The notes under the pieces: model-generated
Databases searched by the model: none
The model's input: the letters and a program-made list of their open reading frames with translations, nothing else
Told to the model about the DNA's origin: nothing
Part shown: piece by piece, positions 44,883-54,038 of the stretch
Position numbering within the stretch: position 1 is the first letter of the stretch
Layout of the letters: each line of letters begins with the position of its first letter
Origin: Limnovirga soli
GTDB taxonomy: Bacteria > Bacteroidota > Bacteroidia > Chitinophagales > Chitinophagaceae
Direction of reading: 5' to 3'
Length of the DNA: 64,000 bases
Assembly: GCF_013106755.1 (NCBI RefSeq)
Contig: NZ_WHPF01000019.1
Location: 26,126-90,125 of the forward strand
Translations under genes and position numbers: made by a program

Positions 44883-45123
44883 TTGCCATCCCCCAATACT
44901 TAAACGATAGGCCACAAGATTAATTGATATTTTAGGTTAATGGTTTTTACGCTTTATTCGCTCAATGGTATTTTTATGCAACTCGATTGACTGTATTTGT
45001 CCGCCCATTTTTGAGTTGAATAGGCTACAGCAGTAATCATAGAAAATAAAATCAACCTGCTTTATTTATTGCCCGCTTATATAAAGCATCTATTTTTACG
45101 GCTTACCACTACTGCCTATTAAT

Positions 45124-46365
45124 ATGAATGCAAACAACAGAACCATTATAATTCTGATATTAGGTTTTTTATCGGCCATTGCCCCTTTTTCTATTGATAT
45201 GTATTTGCCCGGTTTTCCTGCCATTGCAAAAGACCTGAATACCTCTATAGAAACTGTTTCTTATTCTTTATCCAGTTTTTTTATTGGGGTTTGCATTGGC
45301 CAGGTATTATGCGGTCCATTATTAGACAGGTATGGAAGAAAAAGACCTTTATATACAGGCATGGTATTATATGTGCTGGCTACCATTGGCTGTGTATTTA
45401 CCCAATCTGTGCAATTGCTAATAGTATTACGTTTTTTACAGGCGGTTGGCGGTTGTGTAAGTATGGTAGCGCCCCGGGCCATTATAAGGGATTTGTTCCC
45501 GGTACAAGAAAGTGCTAAAATATTTTCTTACATGATTCTTATTTTGGGTGTATCGCCCATAATTGCACCTACGGCCGGCAGCTATATGGTTACCCATTAT
45601 GGCTGGCACAGTATTTTTATTTTATTAACTATTTTGGGCGTTTTGCTTATTATTGCGGTGGTAGCCGGCTTACCCGAAAGCAAACAACCAGATCCGGATT
45701 ATTCTTTACAACCTGCTACAATTTTGGCCAGTTTTAGGATTGTTTTACAGCAACCGCAGTTTTTTACTTATGCTATAACGGGTGCCATTTCCTCTGCCGG
45801 TTTATTTGCTTACCTGGCAGGCTCGCCTTATGTTTTTATGGAATATTTTGGCACCAGCGAGCAGGCCTATGGTGGCATATTTGCTTTAATTGCCGCAGGT
45901 TTAATAACCAGCAGCCAGCTTAATAATTGGTTATTGAAAAAATATAGCAGTCAGCAAATTGTACAGTTAACATTAACCATTCAAACTTTAGCAGGCATGT
46001 TTCTTTTTGCGGCTACTGCCTTGGGTTGGCTAAATTTGTATAGCACTATCGGGTTGATTTTTATTTACCTCAGTTGTCAGGGATTTAATTTTCCCAATTC
46101 ATCGGCATTGTCTATGGCACCTTTTACCAGGCATGCAGGTAGTGCATCTGCTTTAATGGGCGCTATACAAATGGGAATGGGGGCGCTGGCATCTGCTGCT
46201 GTGGGTTTATTTACCCCACATAATGCCATGCCTTTAACGGGTATTATGGCTTCCTGTGTTGTATTGGCATGGATACTTTTATTTTTTAGCAGCCGTAAAA
46301 TTGGGTTTGCTGCTAAAAATGTTGATATAGAAGAACAGGCACTTGATTTAATTGAAAAGTATTAA
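45124..46365 (+). CDS. Bcr/CflA-family MFS drug exporter
   Basis: 413 residues with 12 hydrophobic segments. The DHA1 family motifs are clear: SIDMYLPGFPAIAKDL after TM1, the loop 2-3 motif GPLLDRYGRKRPLYTG, VLRFLQAVGGCVSMVAPRAIIRDLF, and the antiporter motif GVSPIIAPTAG in TM5. Bcr/CflA transporters export chloramphenicol, bicyclomycin or other small molecules against protons across the inner membrane. Substrate not predictable. First host gene right of the island; monocistronic, followed by a REP-like repeat. Confidence 0.93.
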   Translation: MNANNRTIIILILGFLSAIAPFSIDMYLPGFPAIAKDLNTSIETVSYSLSSFFIGVCIGQVLCGPLLDRYGRKRPLYTGMVLYVLATIGCVFTQSVQLLIVLRFLQAVGGCVSMVAPRAIIRDLFPVQESAKIFSYMILILGVSPIIAPTAGSYMVTHYGWHSIFILLTILGVLLIIAVVAGLPESKQPDPDYSLQPATILASFRIVLQQPQFFTYAITGAISSAGLFAYLAGSPYVFMEYFGTSEQAYGGIFALIAAGLITSSQLNNWLLKKYSSQQIVQLTLTIQTLAGMFLFAATALGWLNLYSTIGLIFIYLSCQGFNFPNSSALSMAPFTRHAGSASALMGAIQMGMGALASAAVGLFTPHNAMPLTGIMASCVVLAWILLFFSSRKIGFAAKNVDIEEQALDLIEKY

Positions 46366-46395
46366 GGCAGTTTATTTGCACAATACTGCGTTGCA

Positions 46396-46414
46396 GTACA
46401 AGAGTGCGACGCAA
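46396..46414 (-). repeat. REP-like intergenic repeat, copy 7
   Basis: Exact core GTACAAGAGTGCGACGCAA followed by CGGATGCTGAAT (the same flank as at 15944) and the companion GCCGGGTACATAAA. Between convergent MFS and helicase genes. Confidence 0.85.
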
Positions 46415-46464
46415 CGGATGCTGAATGCATCATCAACTGCCGGGTACATAAAAATAATGGCCAC

Positions 46465-47793
46465 TTATTTCTTTTGCCCTCTTTTATAGGGTTTGCCATA
46501 CTTTTTCATCATCTTATCTTTTCTGGAGACTTTTACATTGCTCTTGCTGTTTTTAGCCGATTTTTCGTGAAATGCCGGTCCGGCCTCTGATTTTTTAGGC
46601 GGCTTTACCAACATGGTCTTCATGTACACTTTGGGCTGTTCGTCCTCGGTTAACTCAGTTGATATGGCAAGGTTGGCAGGCAATGCGGCCATGGGCACCT
46701 GGTATTTCATCAGGCTTTCAATATTTGCCAGTAAAGGCATTTCTTTTTCGGTAATAAAAGTGATGGAGATACCTTTTTTATCTGCCCTGCCGGTACGGCC
46801 AATGCGGTGTATATAATTCTCCGGTACATCGGGTGTATCAAAGTTTATAACATGACTTACCTTGGCTATATCTATACCTCTTGCCACAATATCTGTGGCT
46901 ATAATAAAGCGGTAATTACCTTCCTGAAATTGCTTTACGGTATTAAAACGGTGATTTTGTTCTTTATTGGAATGTATAACCCCACAATTGCCGGGATATT
47001 TGGTTTCCAGTTGTTCGTACAGCTGGTCGGCCAGCGCCTTAGTGGCGGCAAATACCAATACTTTGGTCATGGAAGCATCTTCGCTTAGCAGCAATTCCAG
47101 CAAATTAACCTTTGTATAAAAATTAGGTACTGCATAACCGGTTTGAATAATGTTCTCTAAAGGCGTGCCTGTTGGGGCGGCTTCCACTCTAATGGGGTCG
47201 TTAAAATATACGTCTATCAGGGCTTCTACATCCCCGGTAATTGTGGCAGAAAACATTAGGTTTTGCCTTTTCGGTGGCAATAAATCAAGGATGTTTTTTA
47301 ATTGGGTACGAAAACCCAGATTCAACATTTCGTCTACCTCATCAATTACCAGTTTTTTTATCGATTTAGTTTTAAAAGCGCCACTCATGGCCAAATCGTA
47401 TAGTCTGCCAGGGGTGGCTACCAATATATCAACCCCTTTTTCCAGTTCAATTTTCTGGGTATTAATATTTACCCCGCCATATACGCCCGTAACAATCAGG
47501 CTCATATAGGGGGTTAAGTCTTTTACTGCTTTTACAACCTGTGCCACCAGTTCCCTTGTAGGCACTACAATAAGTATCTGGGGGTCTTTTTGTTTGGTAA
47601 ATTTCCATTGTCTTATACAGGGCAACAGGTAGGCAAAGGTTTTACCGGTACCTGTTTGTGCAATACCACATACATCCCTGCCCGACATAACAATTGGAAA
47701 AACCCTGTGTTGAATGGTGGTAGGATGCTTATAACCCAACTCGTCTAAAGCGGTAAGTAAAGGCCTGTTTAAGTTTAATTCTTCAAAAGTCAT
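46465..47793 (-). CDS. DEAD-box family ATP-dependent RNA helicase
   Basis: 442 residues. Q motif YKHPTTIQ, motif I AQTGTGKT, Ia VPTRELVAQ, Ib ATPGRLYDL, motif II DEVD (VIDEVDEMLNLGF, so DEVD rather than DEAD), motif III SAT, motif V TDIVARGIDI, motif VI HRIGRTGR. The C-terminal tail is Lys-rich and disordered (KKSEAGPAFHEKSAKNSKSNVKVSRKDK, KYGKPYKRGQKK), suited to RNA binding. Likely in ribosome assembly or RNA turnover, in the cytosol. The DEVD variant keeps the catalytic acids. Monocistronic. Confidence 0.95.
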   Translation of the reverse strand: MTFEELNLNRPLLTALDELGYKHPTTIQHRVFPIVMSGRDVCGIAQTGTGKTFAYLLPCIRQWKFTKQKDPQILIVVPTRELVAQVVKAVKDLTPYMSLIVTGVYGGVNINTQKIELEKGVDILVATPGRLYDLAMSGAFKTKSIKKLVIDEVDEMLNLGFRTQLKNILDLLPPKRQNLMFSATITGDVEALIDVYFNDPIRVEAAPTGTPLENIIQTGYAVPNFYTKVNLLELLLSEDASMTKVLVFAATKALADQLYEQLETKYPGNCGVIHSNKEQNHRFNTVKQFQEGNYRFIIATDIVARGIDIAKVSHVINFDTPDVPENYIHRIGRTGRADKKGISITFITEKEMPLLANIESLMKYQVPMAALPANLAISTELTEDEQPKVYMKTMLVKPPKKSEAGPAFHEKSAKNSKSNVKVSRKDKMMKKYGKPYKRGQKK

Positions 47794-47933
47794 AAGTATA
47801 TAATAAGTCGCAAGTTAGTTGTTAATTGGCAGCCCTGTTGGTTTACATCTATAGCCATGCCTATCAAATGATGCAATGGCTGCGCAGATTTTGTTTTTTA
47901 TGTACCCGGCAATTCAATACTATTGGTCATCCG

Positions 47934-47952
47934 TTGCGTCGCACTCTTGTAC
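47934..47952 (+). repeat. REP-like intergenic repeat, copy 8
   Basis: Exact core TTGCGTCGCACTCTTGTAC, preceded by TGTACCCGGCAATTC, between the lolA-like and helicase genes. Confidence 0.85.
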
Positions 47953-48009
47953 GTTTATAACCTTAGGCAGCTTTTTTAGAGCCCAAAAGCATTACAAACC
48001 TGTAAGCAT

Positions 48010-48033
48010 AAAAAAAGCCCCGTAAAGGGCTTT
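48010..48033 (-). terminator. Terminator of the LolA-like gene
   Basis: Minus strand: AAAGCCC-TTTACG-GGGCTTT then a T-run, 21 bp after the stop. Confidence 0.85.
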
Positions 48034-48053
48034 GCGTATAAATAGTAATTATT

Positions 48054-48686
48054 TTATTGGTTAACCACTTCTACACCCGGATGTTTAGCCGCATCAAACA
48101 TAAATTTGGTGTCGGGTATAACAACATTGGTAACAATATTGGATAAGGTAAAACCAATGGTGTTATCGCTTTTATCCACCACATTGGCTTTTGCAATAAG
48201 GCTTTTGGCTTTATCAATAAAAATGGTAACCTGTTTAAAGTTTTTACGTTTGTCCGTGGGTATCATTAATATCTCATGAAAACTGCCTTTGCTGGAAACC
48301 AGTTTATAGGTAAAATCCTGATCGTAAAAATTGGTAAGTAGTTTTTGCGGAGAAAGCGTTTTATTGTCCTCATTGTCTACATCGGCAACGGTTACTTCAT
48401 CCTCGCCATTAAAATTCCACACTTTGGCACCATTACAAAAAATTTCGGTAGTGCCTTGTTTTATATAGTATTTCTGTCCTTTTATACTAATCAGGCCTTT
48501 AACCGATCCTTTGGCTACATTATTTCTGTCTTTGGTGGTGTAAGAAAAATTGGCATTTACACCCTTTAATGTCTTTAGTTTGTTGCTAACACCATCCAAT
48601 ACTTTTTTAGCGTTTGGATCGTTTTGGGCATTAATTACACCAGAAAAGCCCAATAATACCAATAAGAATAAATAAATTTTTTTCAT
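48054..48686 (-). CDS. LolA-like outer-membrane lipoprotein carrier
   Basis: 210 residues. Signal peptide ~1-20 (KKIYLFLLVLLGFSGVINAQ), then the LolA-type concave barrel: LDGVSNKLKTLKGVNANFSYTTKD at the start, SVKGLISIKGQKYYIKQGTTEIFCNG, and a final IPDTKFMFDAAKHPGVEVV strand. LolA ferries lipoproteins across the periplasm. Bacteroidota carry several LolA-like proteins, some with other lipid cargo, so the exact role is uncertain. Divergent from bamD; both serve envelope biogenesis. Confidence 0.87.
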   Translation of the reverse strand: MKKIYLFLLVLLGFSGVINAQNDPNAKKVLDGVSNKLKTLKGVNANFSYTTKDRNNVAKGSVKGLISIKGQKYYIKQGTTEIFCNGAKVWNFNGEDEVTVADVDNEDNKTLSPQKLLTNFYDQDFTYKLVSSKGSFHEILMIPTDKRKNFKQVTIFIDKAKSLIAKANVVDKSDNTIGFTLSNIVTNVVIPDTKFMFDAAKHPGVEVVNQ

Positions 48687-48889
48687 TTTTTTTATTTTGG
48701 GATTGCAAAAATAGACTAATAACAGTCTGTTTCATTGTTTTAATTTACATTCAAAACATGTTTCTTTTTACCATAAATCAATTTTGCTGCCCTAAATGGC
48801 AAAACAGGCGTGTAAAAGCCTTTTTATAATTTAATTAACTGCATTATCTGCTTTTGCAATTTTCTATGCTATAATTTGCCGCAATTACA

Positions 48890-48897
48890 TAACTTTG
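48890..48897 (+). promoter_or_regulatory. bamD promoter -7 element
   Basis: TAACTTTG, 9 bp before ATG 48907. It overlaps the alternative TTG start at 48895 and thus favours 48907. Confidence 0.6.
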
Positions 48898-48906
48898 CAC
48901 ACTTTT

Positions 48907-49731
48907 ATGAAAATTTTCTTACAGATTGTTTTGGTGTCGTTACTCTTTGCTTCCTGCACTTCTAAGTTAGGTAAAGTGCTGAAAAGTAAGGATAATGAGT
49001 ATAAACTCAAAATGGCCGAGCAGTTGTATGTTCAAAAAAAATACAACCAGGCCCAACAGGTTTTTGAAGATATTATGCCTTTTTATAAAGGGTCAGATAA
49101 GTACGAGGATATGTTTTATAAATATACCTACTGTGCCTATAACCAAAAGGATTTTGTAAATGCCGAGAGCTTATTTAAAACATTTACAGAAAATTTTCCT
49201 AACAGCACAAAGGTAGAAGAGTGCGATTATATGCGTTGCTACTGTTATTTTAAACAGTCGCCCAAAGTAGATCTGGATCAAACCCCTACATCAAAAACAA
49301 TATCATTGATGCAGGCATTTGTAAATACACATCCGGAGTCGTCAAGGGTAAAAGATGCAACCGATATCATTGATCAATGCCGCAAAAAACTGGAGCTGAA
49401 AGAATTTAAAAGTGCCCAGTTATATTACGATTTGGGCCGGTTTAAATCAGCTGCTGTTGCTTTTGCTGCTTTAAATGAAGATTATCCCGACTCTGACAAA
49501 AGCGATGAATATAAGCTGGCTTCAGTAAAAGCCTATTATAAATATGCCGAAGAAAGTATACTGGACAAACAAACCGAACGTTTTGAAAAGGTAATTGCAG
49601 AATGTAGAGAATTTAACGACAGGTTTGCAGACAGTAAGCTGATTGGCGAGATTAAAAATTTTCAATCATTATCAGAAACAAGTATTAAAAAATTGCAAAA
49701 TGAACAAATTAAGGAAACACCTAAGCGGTAA
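48907..49731 (+). CDS. bamD: Outer-membrane assembly factor BamD
   Basis: 274 residues from ATG 48907. Lipoprotein signal with lipobox FASC (KIFLQIVLVSLLFASC), then five TPR-like helical repeats (YKLKMAEQLYVQKKYNQAQQVFEDIM, CAYNQKDFVNAESLFKTFTENFPNS, TISLMQAFVNTHPESSRVKDA). The spacing and the FxNTHPxS pattern fit BamD. It supports BamA in folding beta-barrels into the outer membrane. The 3' end overlaps rpoZ by 32 bp, the usual Bacteroidota arrangement, so the two are translationally linked. Confidence 0.92.
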   Translation: MKIFLQIVLVSLLFASCTSKLGKVLKSKDNEYKLKMAEQLYVQKKYNQAQQVFEDIMPFYKGSDKYEDMFYKYTYCAYNQKDFVNAESLFKTFTENFPNSTKVEECDYMRCYCYFKQSPKVDLDQTPTSKTISLMQAFVNTHPESSRVKDATDIIDQCRKKLELKEFKSAQLYYDLGRFKSAAVAFAALNEDYPDSDKSDEYKLASVKAYYKYAEESILDKQTERFEKVIAECREFNDRFADSKLIGEIKNFQSLSETSIKKLQNEQIKETPKR

Positions 49732-50044
49732 TACCAGCAACGTAATTGAAGCTAAACACCTTGCTGAAATAAAAGCACCTACGGGCAACCTTTATGCTTC
49801 TATTGCTGTAATTGCCAAAAGGGCAAACCAGATAAATATTTCTTTAAAAGAAGAATTGCATAACAAACTGGAAGAGTTTGCAACACATACCGATAGCCTG
49901 GAAGAAATTCATGAAAACAAAGAACAAATAGAAATTTCAAGGGCCTACGAAAAAATGCCCAATCCATCCATACTTGCCACACAGGAGTTTATGGAAAACA
50001 AAATTTACTACCGTAATAACAACGAAGACGATCTTTTCAGATAG
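49700..50044 (+). CDS. rpoZ: RNA polymerase omega subunit (Rpb6-like)
   Basis: 114 residues from ATG 49700, inside the bamD 3' end; the longer frame begins deeper in bamD and is disfavoured. The omega/Rpb6 pattern is visible: TGNLYASIAVIAKRANQINISLKEELHNKLEEF, followed by an acidic tail typical of Bacteroidota omega (EIHENKEQIEISRAYEKMPNPS). It stabilises the beta' subunit of RNA polymerase. Co-transcribed with bamD. The following 411-bp gap (50045-50455) contains a REP-like inverted pair. Confidence 0.87.
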   Translation: MNKLRKHLSGNTSNVIEAKHLAEIKAPTGNLYASIAVIAKRANQINISLKEELHNKLEEFATHTDSLEEIHENKEQIEISRAYEKMPNPSILATQEFMENKIYYRNNNEDDLFR

Positions 50045-50136
50045 TTGTTACTCATCTAATATGTAAAGGCGACAGTACCCACTGCCGCTTTTTGTTTTTT
50101 TATGAGCCCGGCACAGGAACAGGAATTAAACTTTAC

Positions 50137-50244
50137 TTGCGTCGCACTCTTTTACTGCAGCATATCCATTGGCTGTTAGCTAATAACTAATGGCTACCTG
50201 CTAAAAGCTTATTCAGGTTCAGAAAGCACAAGTGTGCGACGCAA
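50137..50244. repeat. REP-like repeat, inverted pair (copies 9 and 10)
   Basis: TTGCGTCGCACTCTTTTAC (50137-50155) and GCACAAGTGTGCGACGCAA (50226-50244), each extended outward by CTTTAC/GTAAAG. The spacer holds GGCTGTTAGCTAATAACTAA, nearly the same as the hairpin segment at 58221. Companion CCCGGCACAGG and CCCGGCTAAT motifs lie outside. Confidence 0.85.
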
Positions 50245-50455
50245 GTAAAGCCACATTAAGTACAACTGCCCGGCTAATAATTTCCGAATTGTAAGTAACA
50301 TATATTCAAATCGTATGTAGTGCATATTTGCCTGTAAAGAAATTAACTTTATACTATAAGCCAATTTCTGGTAAATGCCTACTTTAGAGGCAGTTTATAA
50401 AAGGCGAAACTTTATTGTTAACAGATAGAAACCTATTTTAAATTAGTATTTACTT

Positions 50456-51652
50456 ATGCTAAAAGGCAAAAAAATATTATTGGGAATAACGGGTAGCATT
50501 GCTGCATATAAATCTATTTTATTGCTTAGGCTATTGGTAAAAGCCGGTGCCGAAGTAAAAATAATAATGACAGAAAGTGCCAGGAATTTTGTTTCGCCGC
50601 TGGTGCTATCTACCTTATCTGGCAATAAAGTGCTGGAAGGCCTTTTTGAGGAAGATACCTGGGCAAACCATGTAATGCTGGGCCGTTGGGCCGATGTTAT
50701 GCTTATTGCCCCTTTAAGTTGCAATACCCTGTCTAAAATGGCCAATGGCCAATGCGATAGTTTATTACTGGCCGTGTATTTATCTGCCACCTGCCCGGTG
50801 GTAGTATCGCCTGCAATGGATGAAGATATGTGGCATCATGCCGCTACAAAAAGAAATATTGCCTTGCTGGAATCATATGGAAATACCATCATCCCTGTAG
50901 AAAACGGAGAGCTGGCAAGCGGTTTAATTGGCGAGGGCCGTATGGCAGAACCAGAAACTATTGTGGAGTATCTCATTACCCATTTTTTCAGGGGTACGGC
51001 TTTAAATGGCAAAAAAGTATTAATTACTGCGGGCCCTACATACGAGGCAATAGATCCTGTACGTTTTATAGGCAATCACTCTTCTGGTAAAATGGGTTTT
51101 GCGCTGGCAGAAGCCTTTTATTTGCAGGGCGCAAAAGTTTGTCTGGTTACCGGGCCTACTGCCCAAAGCATACAATATAAGGGCATAGAGCTGATAGCCG
51201 TTACTGATGCAGCAGCTATGTACAATAATTGCATGTCCCGGTTTACAAGTTGCGATATTGCCGTAATGAGTGCAGCAGTGGCCGACTATACGCCAACAGT
51301 AGTTGCAGATGAAAAAATAAAAAAAGCGGGTGAAGCCATTGTGATAGAACTAACCAAAACAAAAGATATTCTAAAAGCAATGGGCGCAGTAAAACGTGAT
51401 AATCAGTTATTGGTAGGTTTTGCATTGGAAACCAATAACGAAAATGCATATGCTATTGGCAAACTGGAATCAAAAAACGCCGATATGATTGTATTAAATT
51501 CGCTTCGGGATGCAAATGCAGGTTTTGGTTTTGATACCAATAAGGTTACCATATTTGATAGAAATGGAAATAACTATCCAATAGCACTGGCATCAAAAAA
51601 AGATATTGCCGGCGAAATTATTCATCTAATTATTAATAAAATACATGGGTAA
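50456..51652 (+). CDS. coaBC: Phosphopantothenoylcysteine decarboxylase / phosphopantothenate-cysteine ligase
   Basis: 398 residues, both halves present. CoaC (~1-180), an FMN flavoprotein: GSIAAYKSILLLRLLVKAGAEV, LGRWADVMLIAPLSCNTLSKMANG, and PAMDEDMW (a PAMN-type motif with Asp). CoaB (~185-398): GPTYEAIDPVRFIGNHSSGKMGFALAEA, SAAVADYTP, DEKIKKAG and VLNSLRDANAGFGFDTNKV. It converts 4'-phosphopantothenate plus Cys to 4'-phosphopantetheine for CoA synthesis in the cytosol. It overlaps porD by 8 bp and starts the coaBC-porD-DUF4296 operon. Confidence 0.96.
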   Translation: MLKGKKILLGITGSIAAYKSILLLRLLVKAGAEVKIIMTESARNFVSPLVLSTLSGNKVLEGLFEEDTWANHVMLGRWADVMLIAPLSCNTLSKMANGQCDSLLLAVYLSATCPVVVSPAMDEDMWHHAATKRNIALLESYGNTIIPVENGELASGLIGEGRMAEPETIVEYLITHFFRGTALNGKKVLITAGPTYEAIDPVRFIGNHSSGKMGFALAEAFYLQGAKVCLVTGPTAQSIQYKGIELIAVTDAAAMYNNCMSRFTSCDIAVMSAAVADYTPTVVADEKIKKAGEAIVIELTKTKDILKAMGAVKRDNQLLVGFALETNNENAYAIGKLESKNADMIVLNSLRDANAGFGFDTNKVTIFDRNGNNYPIALASKKDIAGEIIHLIINKIHG

Positions 51653-52571
51653 GAAATATTCGGTTTTGCTTATTTTGCTTGGCAGCTTATTGTACAATAA
51701 TGCTAATGCACAAGAGTTACAGGCAAAAGTTACCGTACTCTCACAACAAATAGGAAGTACAGTAAATAAGAATGTATTTACCACTTTGCAAACCCAGCTT
51801 ACCAATTTTCTCAATAGCAGAAAATGGACAAAAGATGTATTTCAACCACAGGAAAAACTACAATGCAATTTCCTTTTAAACCTGCAAAGCGTAACGGATG
51901 ATAATATTTATAAGGCAGCGCTAACTGTGCAGGTAGGAAGGCCGGTATATAATGCCTCTTACCAAAGTCCATTGGTTAACTATCAGGATGTAGATCTTAC
52001 TTTTAAATACCAGGAATTTCAGCCAATAGAATTTAATGAAAGCCGTGTAAGTGGCTCAGAGCCATTGGTAGGTAATTTAACAGCCGTATTTGCTTATTAT
52101 GTTTATATAATATTGGGTCTTGACTATGATTCATTTAGTGCAAAGGGTGGGGAAGAATATTTTAAAAAGGCACAAAATATTGTAACCAATGCACCGGAAG
52201 ACAAAAGCATTACCGGATGGAAAATTTTTGATGGGGTACGTAATCGTTACTGGTTAGCCAATAATTTAAATAATACCAAATTCAACCAGCTGCACGATAT
52301 CTTCTATGGCTATTATCGTACCGGATTGGATATGCTGTACAGCGATCAGGCAACTGCAAGAATTAATGTATTAAATGTATTAAATCAATGGCAGGATTTT
52401 AACCAGGAAAACCCCAATACCATGATCCTGCAATTCTTTTTGCAGGGGCGTAGCGATGAAATTATTGGGATATTTAAAAAGGCCGATCCCTCCACAAAAT
52501 CCAAAGCCATAGAAGCCCTCTCAAAAATTGATATCAGTAACTCAGCAAAATACAGGGCCGAATTAAAATAA
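51645..52571 (+). CDS. porD: PorD/DUF4835-family protein, type IX secretion-associated
   Basis: 308 residues. Signal peptide ending ANAQ (~23), then the DUF4835 pattern: QELQAKVTVLSQQIG at the mature start, FTTLQTQLTNFLNSRKW, CNFLLNLQSV, YNASYQSPLVNYQDVDLTFKYQEFQPIEF, and a helical C-terminus with FFLQGRSDEIIGIFKKADPSTK. NCBI-style naming links DUF4835 with type IX secretion (PorD). Probably periplasmic or envelope-associated. It overlaps coaBC by 8 bp, a pairing common in Bacteroidota. Direct role unproven here. Confidence 0.86.
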   Translation: MGKKYSVLLILLGSLLYNNANAQELQAKVTVLSQQIGSTVNKNVFTTLQTQLTNFLNSRKWTKDVFQPQEKLQCNFLLNLQSVTDDNIYKAALTVQVGRPVYNASYQSPLVNYQDVDLTFKYQEFQPIEFNESRVSGSEPLVGNLTAVFAYYVYIILGLDYDSFSAKGGEEYFKKAQNIVTNAPEDKSITGWKIFDGVRNRYWLANNLNNTKFNQLHDIFYGYYRTGLDMLYSDQATARINVLNVLNQWQDFNQENPNTMILQFFLQGRSDEIIGIFKKADPSTKSKAIEALSKIDISNSAKYRAELK

Positions 52572-52574
52572 ATT

Positions 52575-52925
52575 ATGAAACCATTTATCCTCCTGCTTGC
52601 TATTATAAGTTTTGCTGCCTGCTCTTCCGATAATGATATACCCGGAGATATTATTGGCATAGATAAAATGAAAGTGATTATGTGGGATATGATCCGTGCC
52701 GGAGAAATGGCGCAAAATAATTTTACTACCGATACCGCAAAAATGGCAAAACGTTCTAAAGAGCTTTTTTTACAGGTGTTTGCCATTCACAACATCACCA
52801 AAGACGAATTTTACAATAGCTACCATTATTATGAATCCCACCCCGATAAAAATAAAATACTACTCGATTCTGTAAGTAATTATTCCAATCGCAGGCGTAT
52901 GGACATGTTTAACAGGCTACAATAA
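52575..52925 (+). CDS. DUF4296 lipoprotein
   Basis: 116 residues. Lipoprotein signal with lipobox FAACS (ILLLAIISFAACSS), then a short acidic linker and the DUF4296 helical core (MKVIMWDMIRAGEMAQ, LFLQVFAIHNITKDEFYNSYHYYESHP, DSVSNYSNRRRM). Function unknown; found in many Bacteroidota, often beside DUF4835 or peptidase genes. It starts 4 bp after porD, so it is in the same operon. recN, which often follows porD in the phylum as I recall, is not found here. Confidence 0.86.
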   Translation: MKPFILLLAIISFAACSSDNDIPGDIIGIDKMKVIMWDMIRAGEMAQNNFTTDTAKMAKRSKELFLQVFAIHNITKDEFYNSYHYYESHPDKNKILLDSVSNYSNRRRMDMFNRLQ

Positions 52926-52992
52926 ATAGCTGCATTTGGTTGTCAACTCATTCGCATAACTAAGGTAATTTTGTTATTCTAACCTCTCACAT

Positions 52993-53694
52993 ATGAATAA
53001 AGTATTTGCCAATGCCGCAGCAGCCATTTTTGATGTAAGGGATAATAATACCATTATGCTTGGCGGTTTTGGGCTATGTGGCATTCCCGAAAACTGTATA
53101 AATGCGCTGGTAGAAAAAAAAGTTAGCGGTTTAACCTGTATCAGTAATAATGCCGGGGTAGACGATTTTGGCCTCGGACTGCTATTACATACCCGGCAAA
53201 TAAAAAAAATGATGAGCAGCTATGTTGGCGAAAATGCCGAATTTGAGCGGCAACTGCTCTCCGGAGAACTGGAGGTAGAGCTGATACCGCAAGGCACTTT
53301 AGCTACACGAATACAAATGGCCGGCATGGGTATTCCCGCATTTTATACCCCGGCCGGTTACGGTACCGAAATAGCCCAGGGCAAAGAAGTAAAAGCATTT
53401 AATGGCAAAATGCACTTAATGGAGTATGCTATGCATGCCGATTTTGCCATGGTAAAAGCATGGAAAGGTGATACATTGGGCAACCTGCAGTTTCGTAAAA
53501 CAACACGCAATTTTTCTACCTCAATGGCTAAAGCCGGCACCATTACCATTGCCGAAGTAGAAGAACTGGTAGCCCCCGGCGAATTAGATGCCGATGCCAT
53601 ACATGTGGCTGGCGTATATGTACACCGCATTTTTCAGGGAACCAATTACCAAAAAAGAATTGAACGCAAAACCGTTAACCTAAACGCCAAATAG
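52993..53694 (+). CDS. scoA: 3-oxoacid CoA-transferase subunit A
   Basis: 233 residues with the CoA-transferase family I alpha-subunit pattern: NTIMLGGFGLCGIPENCINAL near the N-terminus, ISNNAGVDDFGLGLLLHTRQIKKMMSSYVGENAEF, and a GTLATRIQMAGMGIPAFYTPAGYGTEIA segment. The enzyme is a heterodimer that moves CoA between succinate and acetoacetate (ketone-body use or leucine/phenylalanine breakdown). The catalytic Glu is in subunit B, which is not adjacent here: the next gene is bshC after a repeat-bearing 344-bp gap (53695-54038). scoB must be elsewhere. Confidence 0.93.
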   Translation: MNKVFANAAAAIFDVRDNNTIMLGGFGLCGIPENCINALVEKKVSGLTCISNNAGVDDFGLGLLLHTRQIKKMMSSYVGENAEFERQLLSGELEVELIPQGTLATRIQMAGMGIPAFYTPAGYGTEIAQGKEVKAFNGKMHLMEYAMHADFAMVKAWKGDTLGNLQFRKTTRNFSTSMAKAGTITIAEVEELVAPGELDADAIHVAGVYVHRIFQGTNYQKRIERKTVNLNAK

Positions 53695-53750
53695 GCTTTT
53701 GGCAATAGTGTAATGTTTGGTCAGGCAAAAAACTATAGATTAAGCTTTGC

Positions 53751-53769
53751 TTGCGTCGCACGCTTGTAC
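53751..53769 (+). repeat. REP-like intergenic repeat, copy 11
   Basis: Core TTGCGTCGCACGCTTGTAC preceded by TTTGC, in the gap between scoA and bshC. Open frames over the rest of this gap are not convincing. Confidence 0.8.
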
Positions 53770-54038
53770 TTTCGGCGCTTTACGCAGCTGTTTTTAAAAT
53801 AGGTAGTTACTTTATGAATTAAAAGCATAAGCCGCCTCCGGTTAACCTGTTGCATTGCAGCCAACATGTACATTTGTAAAGTTTGTAAATAGCCATCACC
53901 AACAGACATGCCGAAAATAAAGCAGTAAAACCAGGCATTGCTGCTTTCGAAATGTGAAAGTTTGTTGAATGGTTGTATATACAACAAAGATTCGTTATAA
54001 CTTGCCAACACATAATTTTACCCTGCTAATACTATTTC

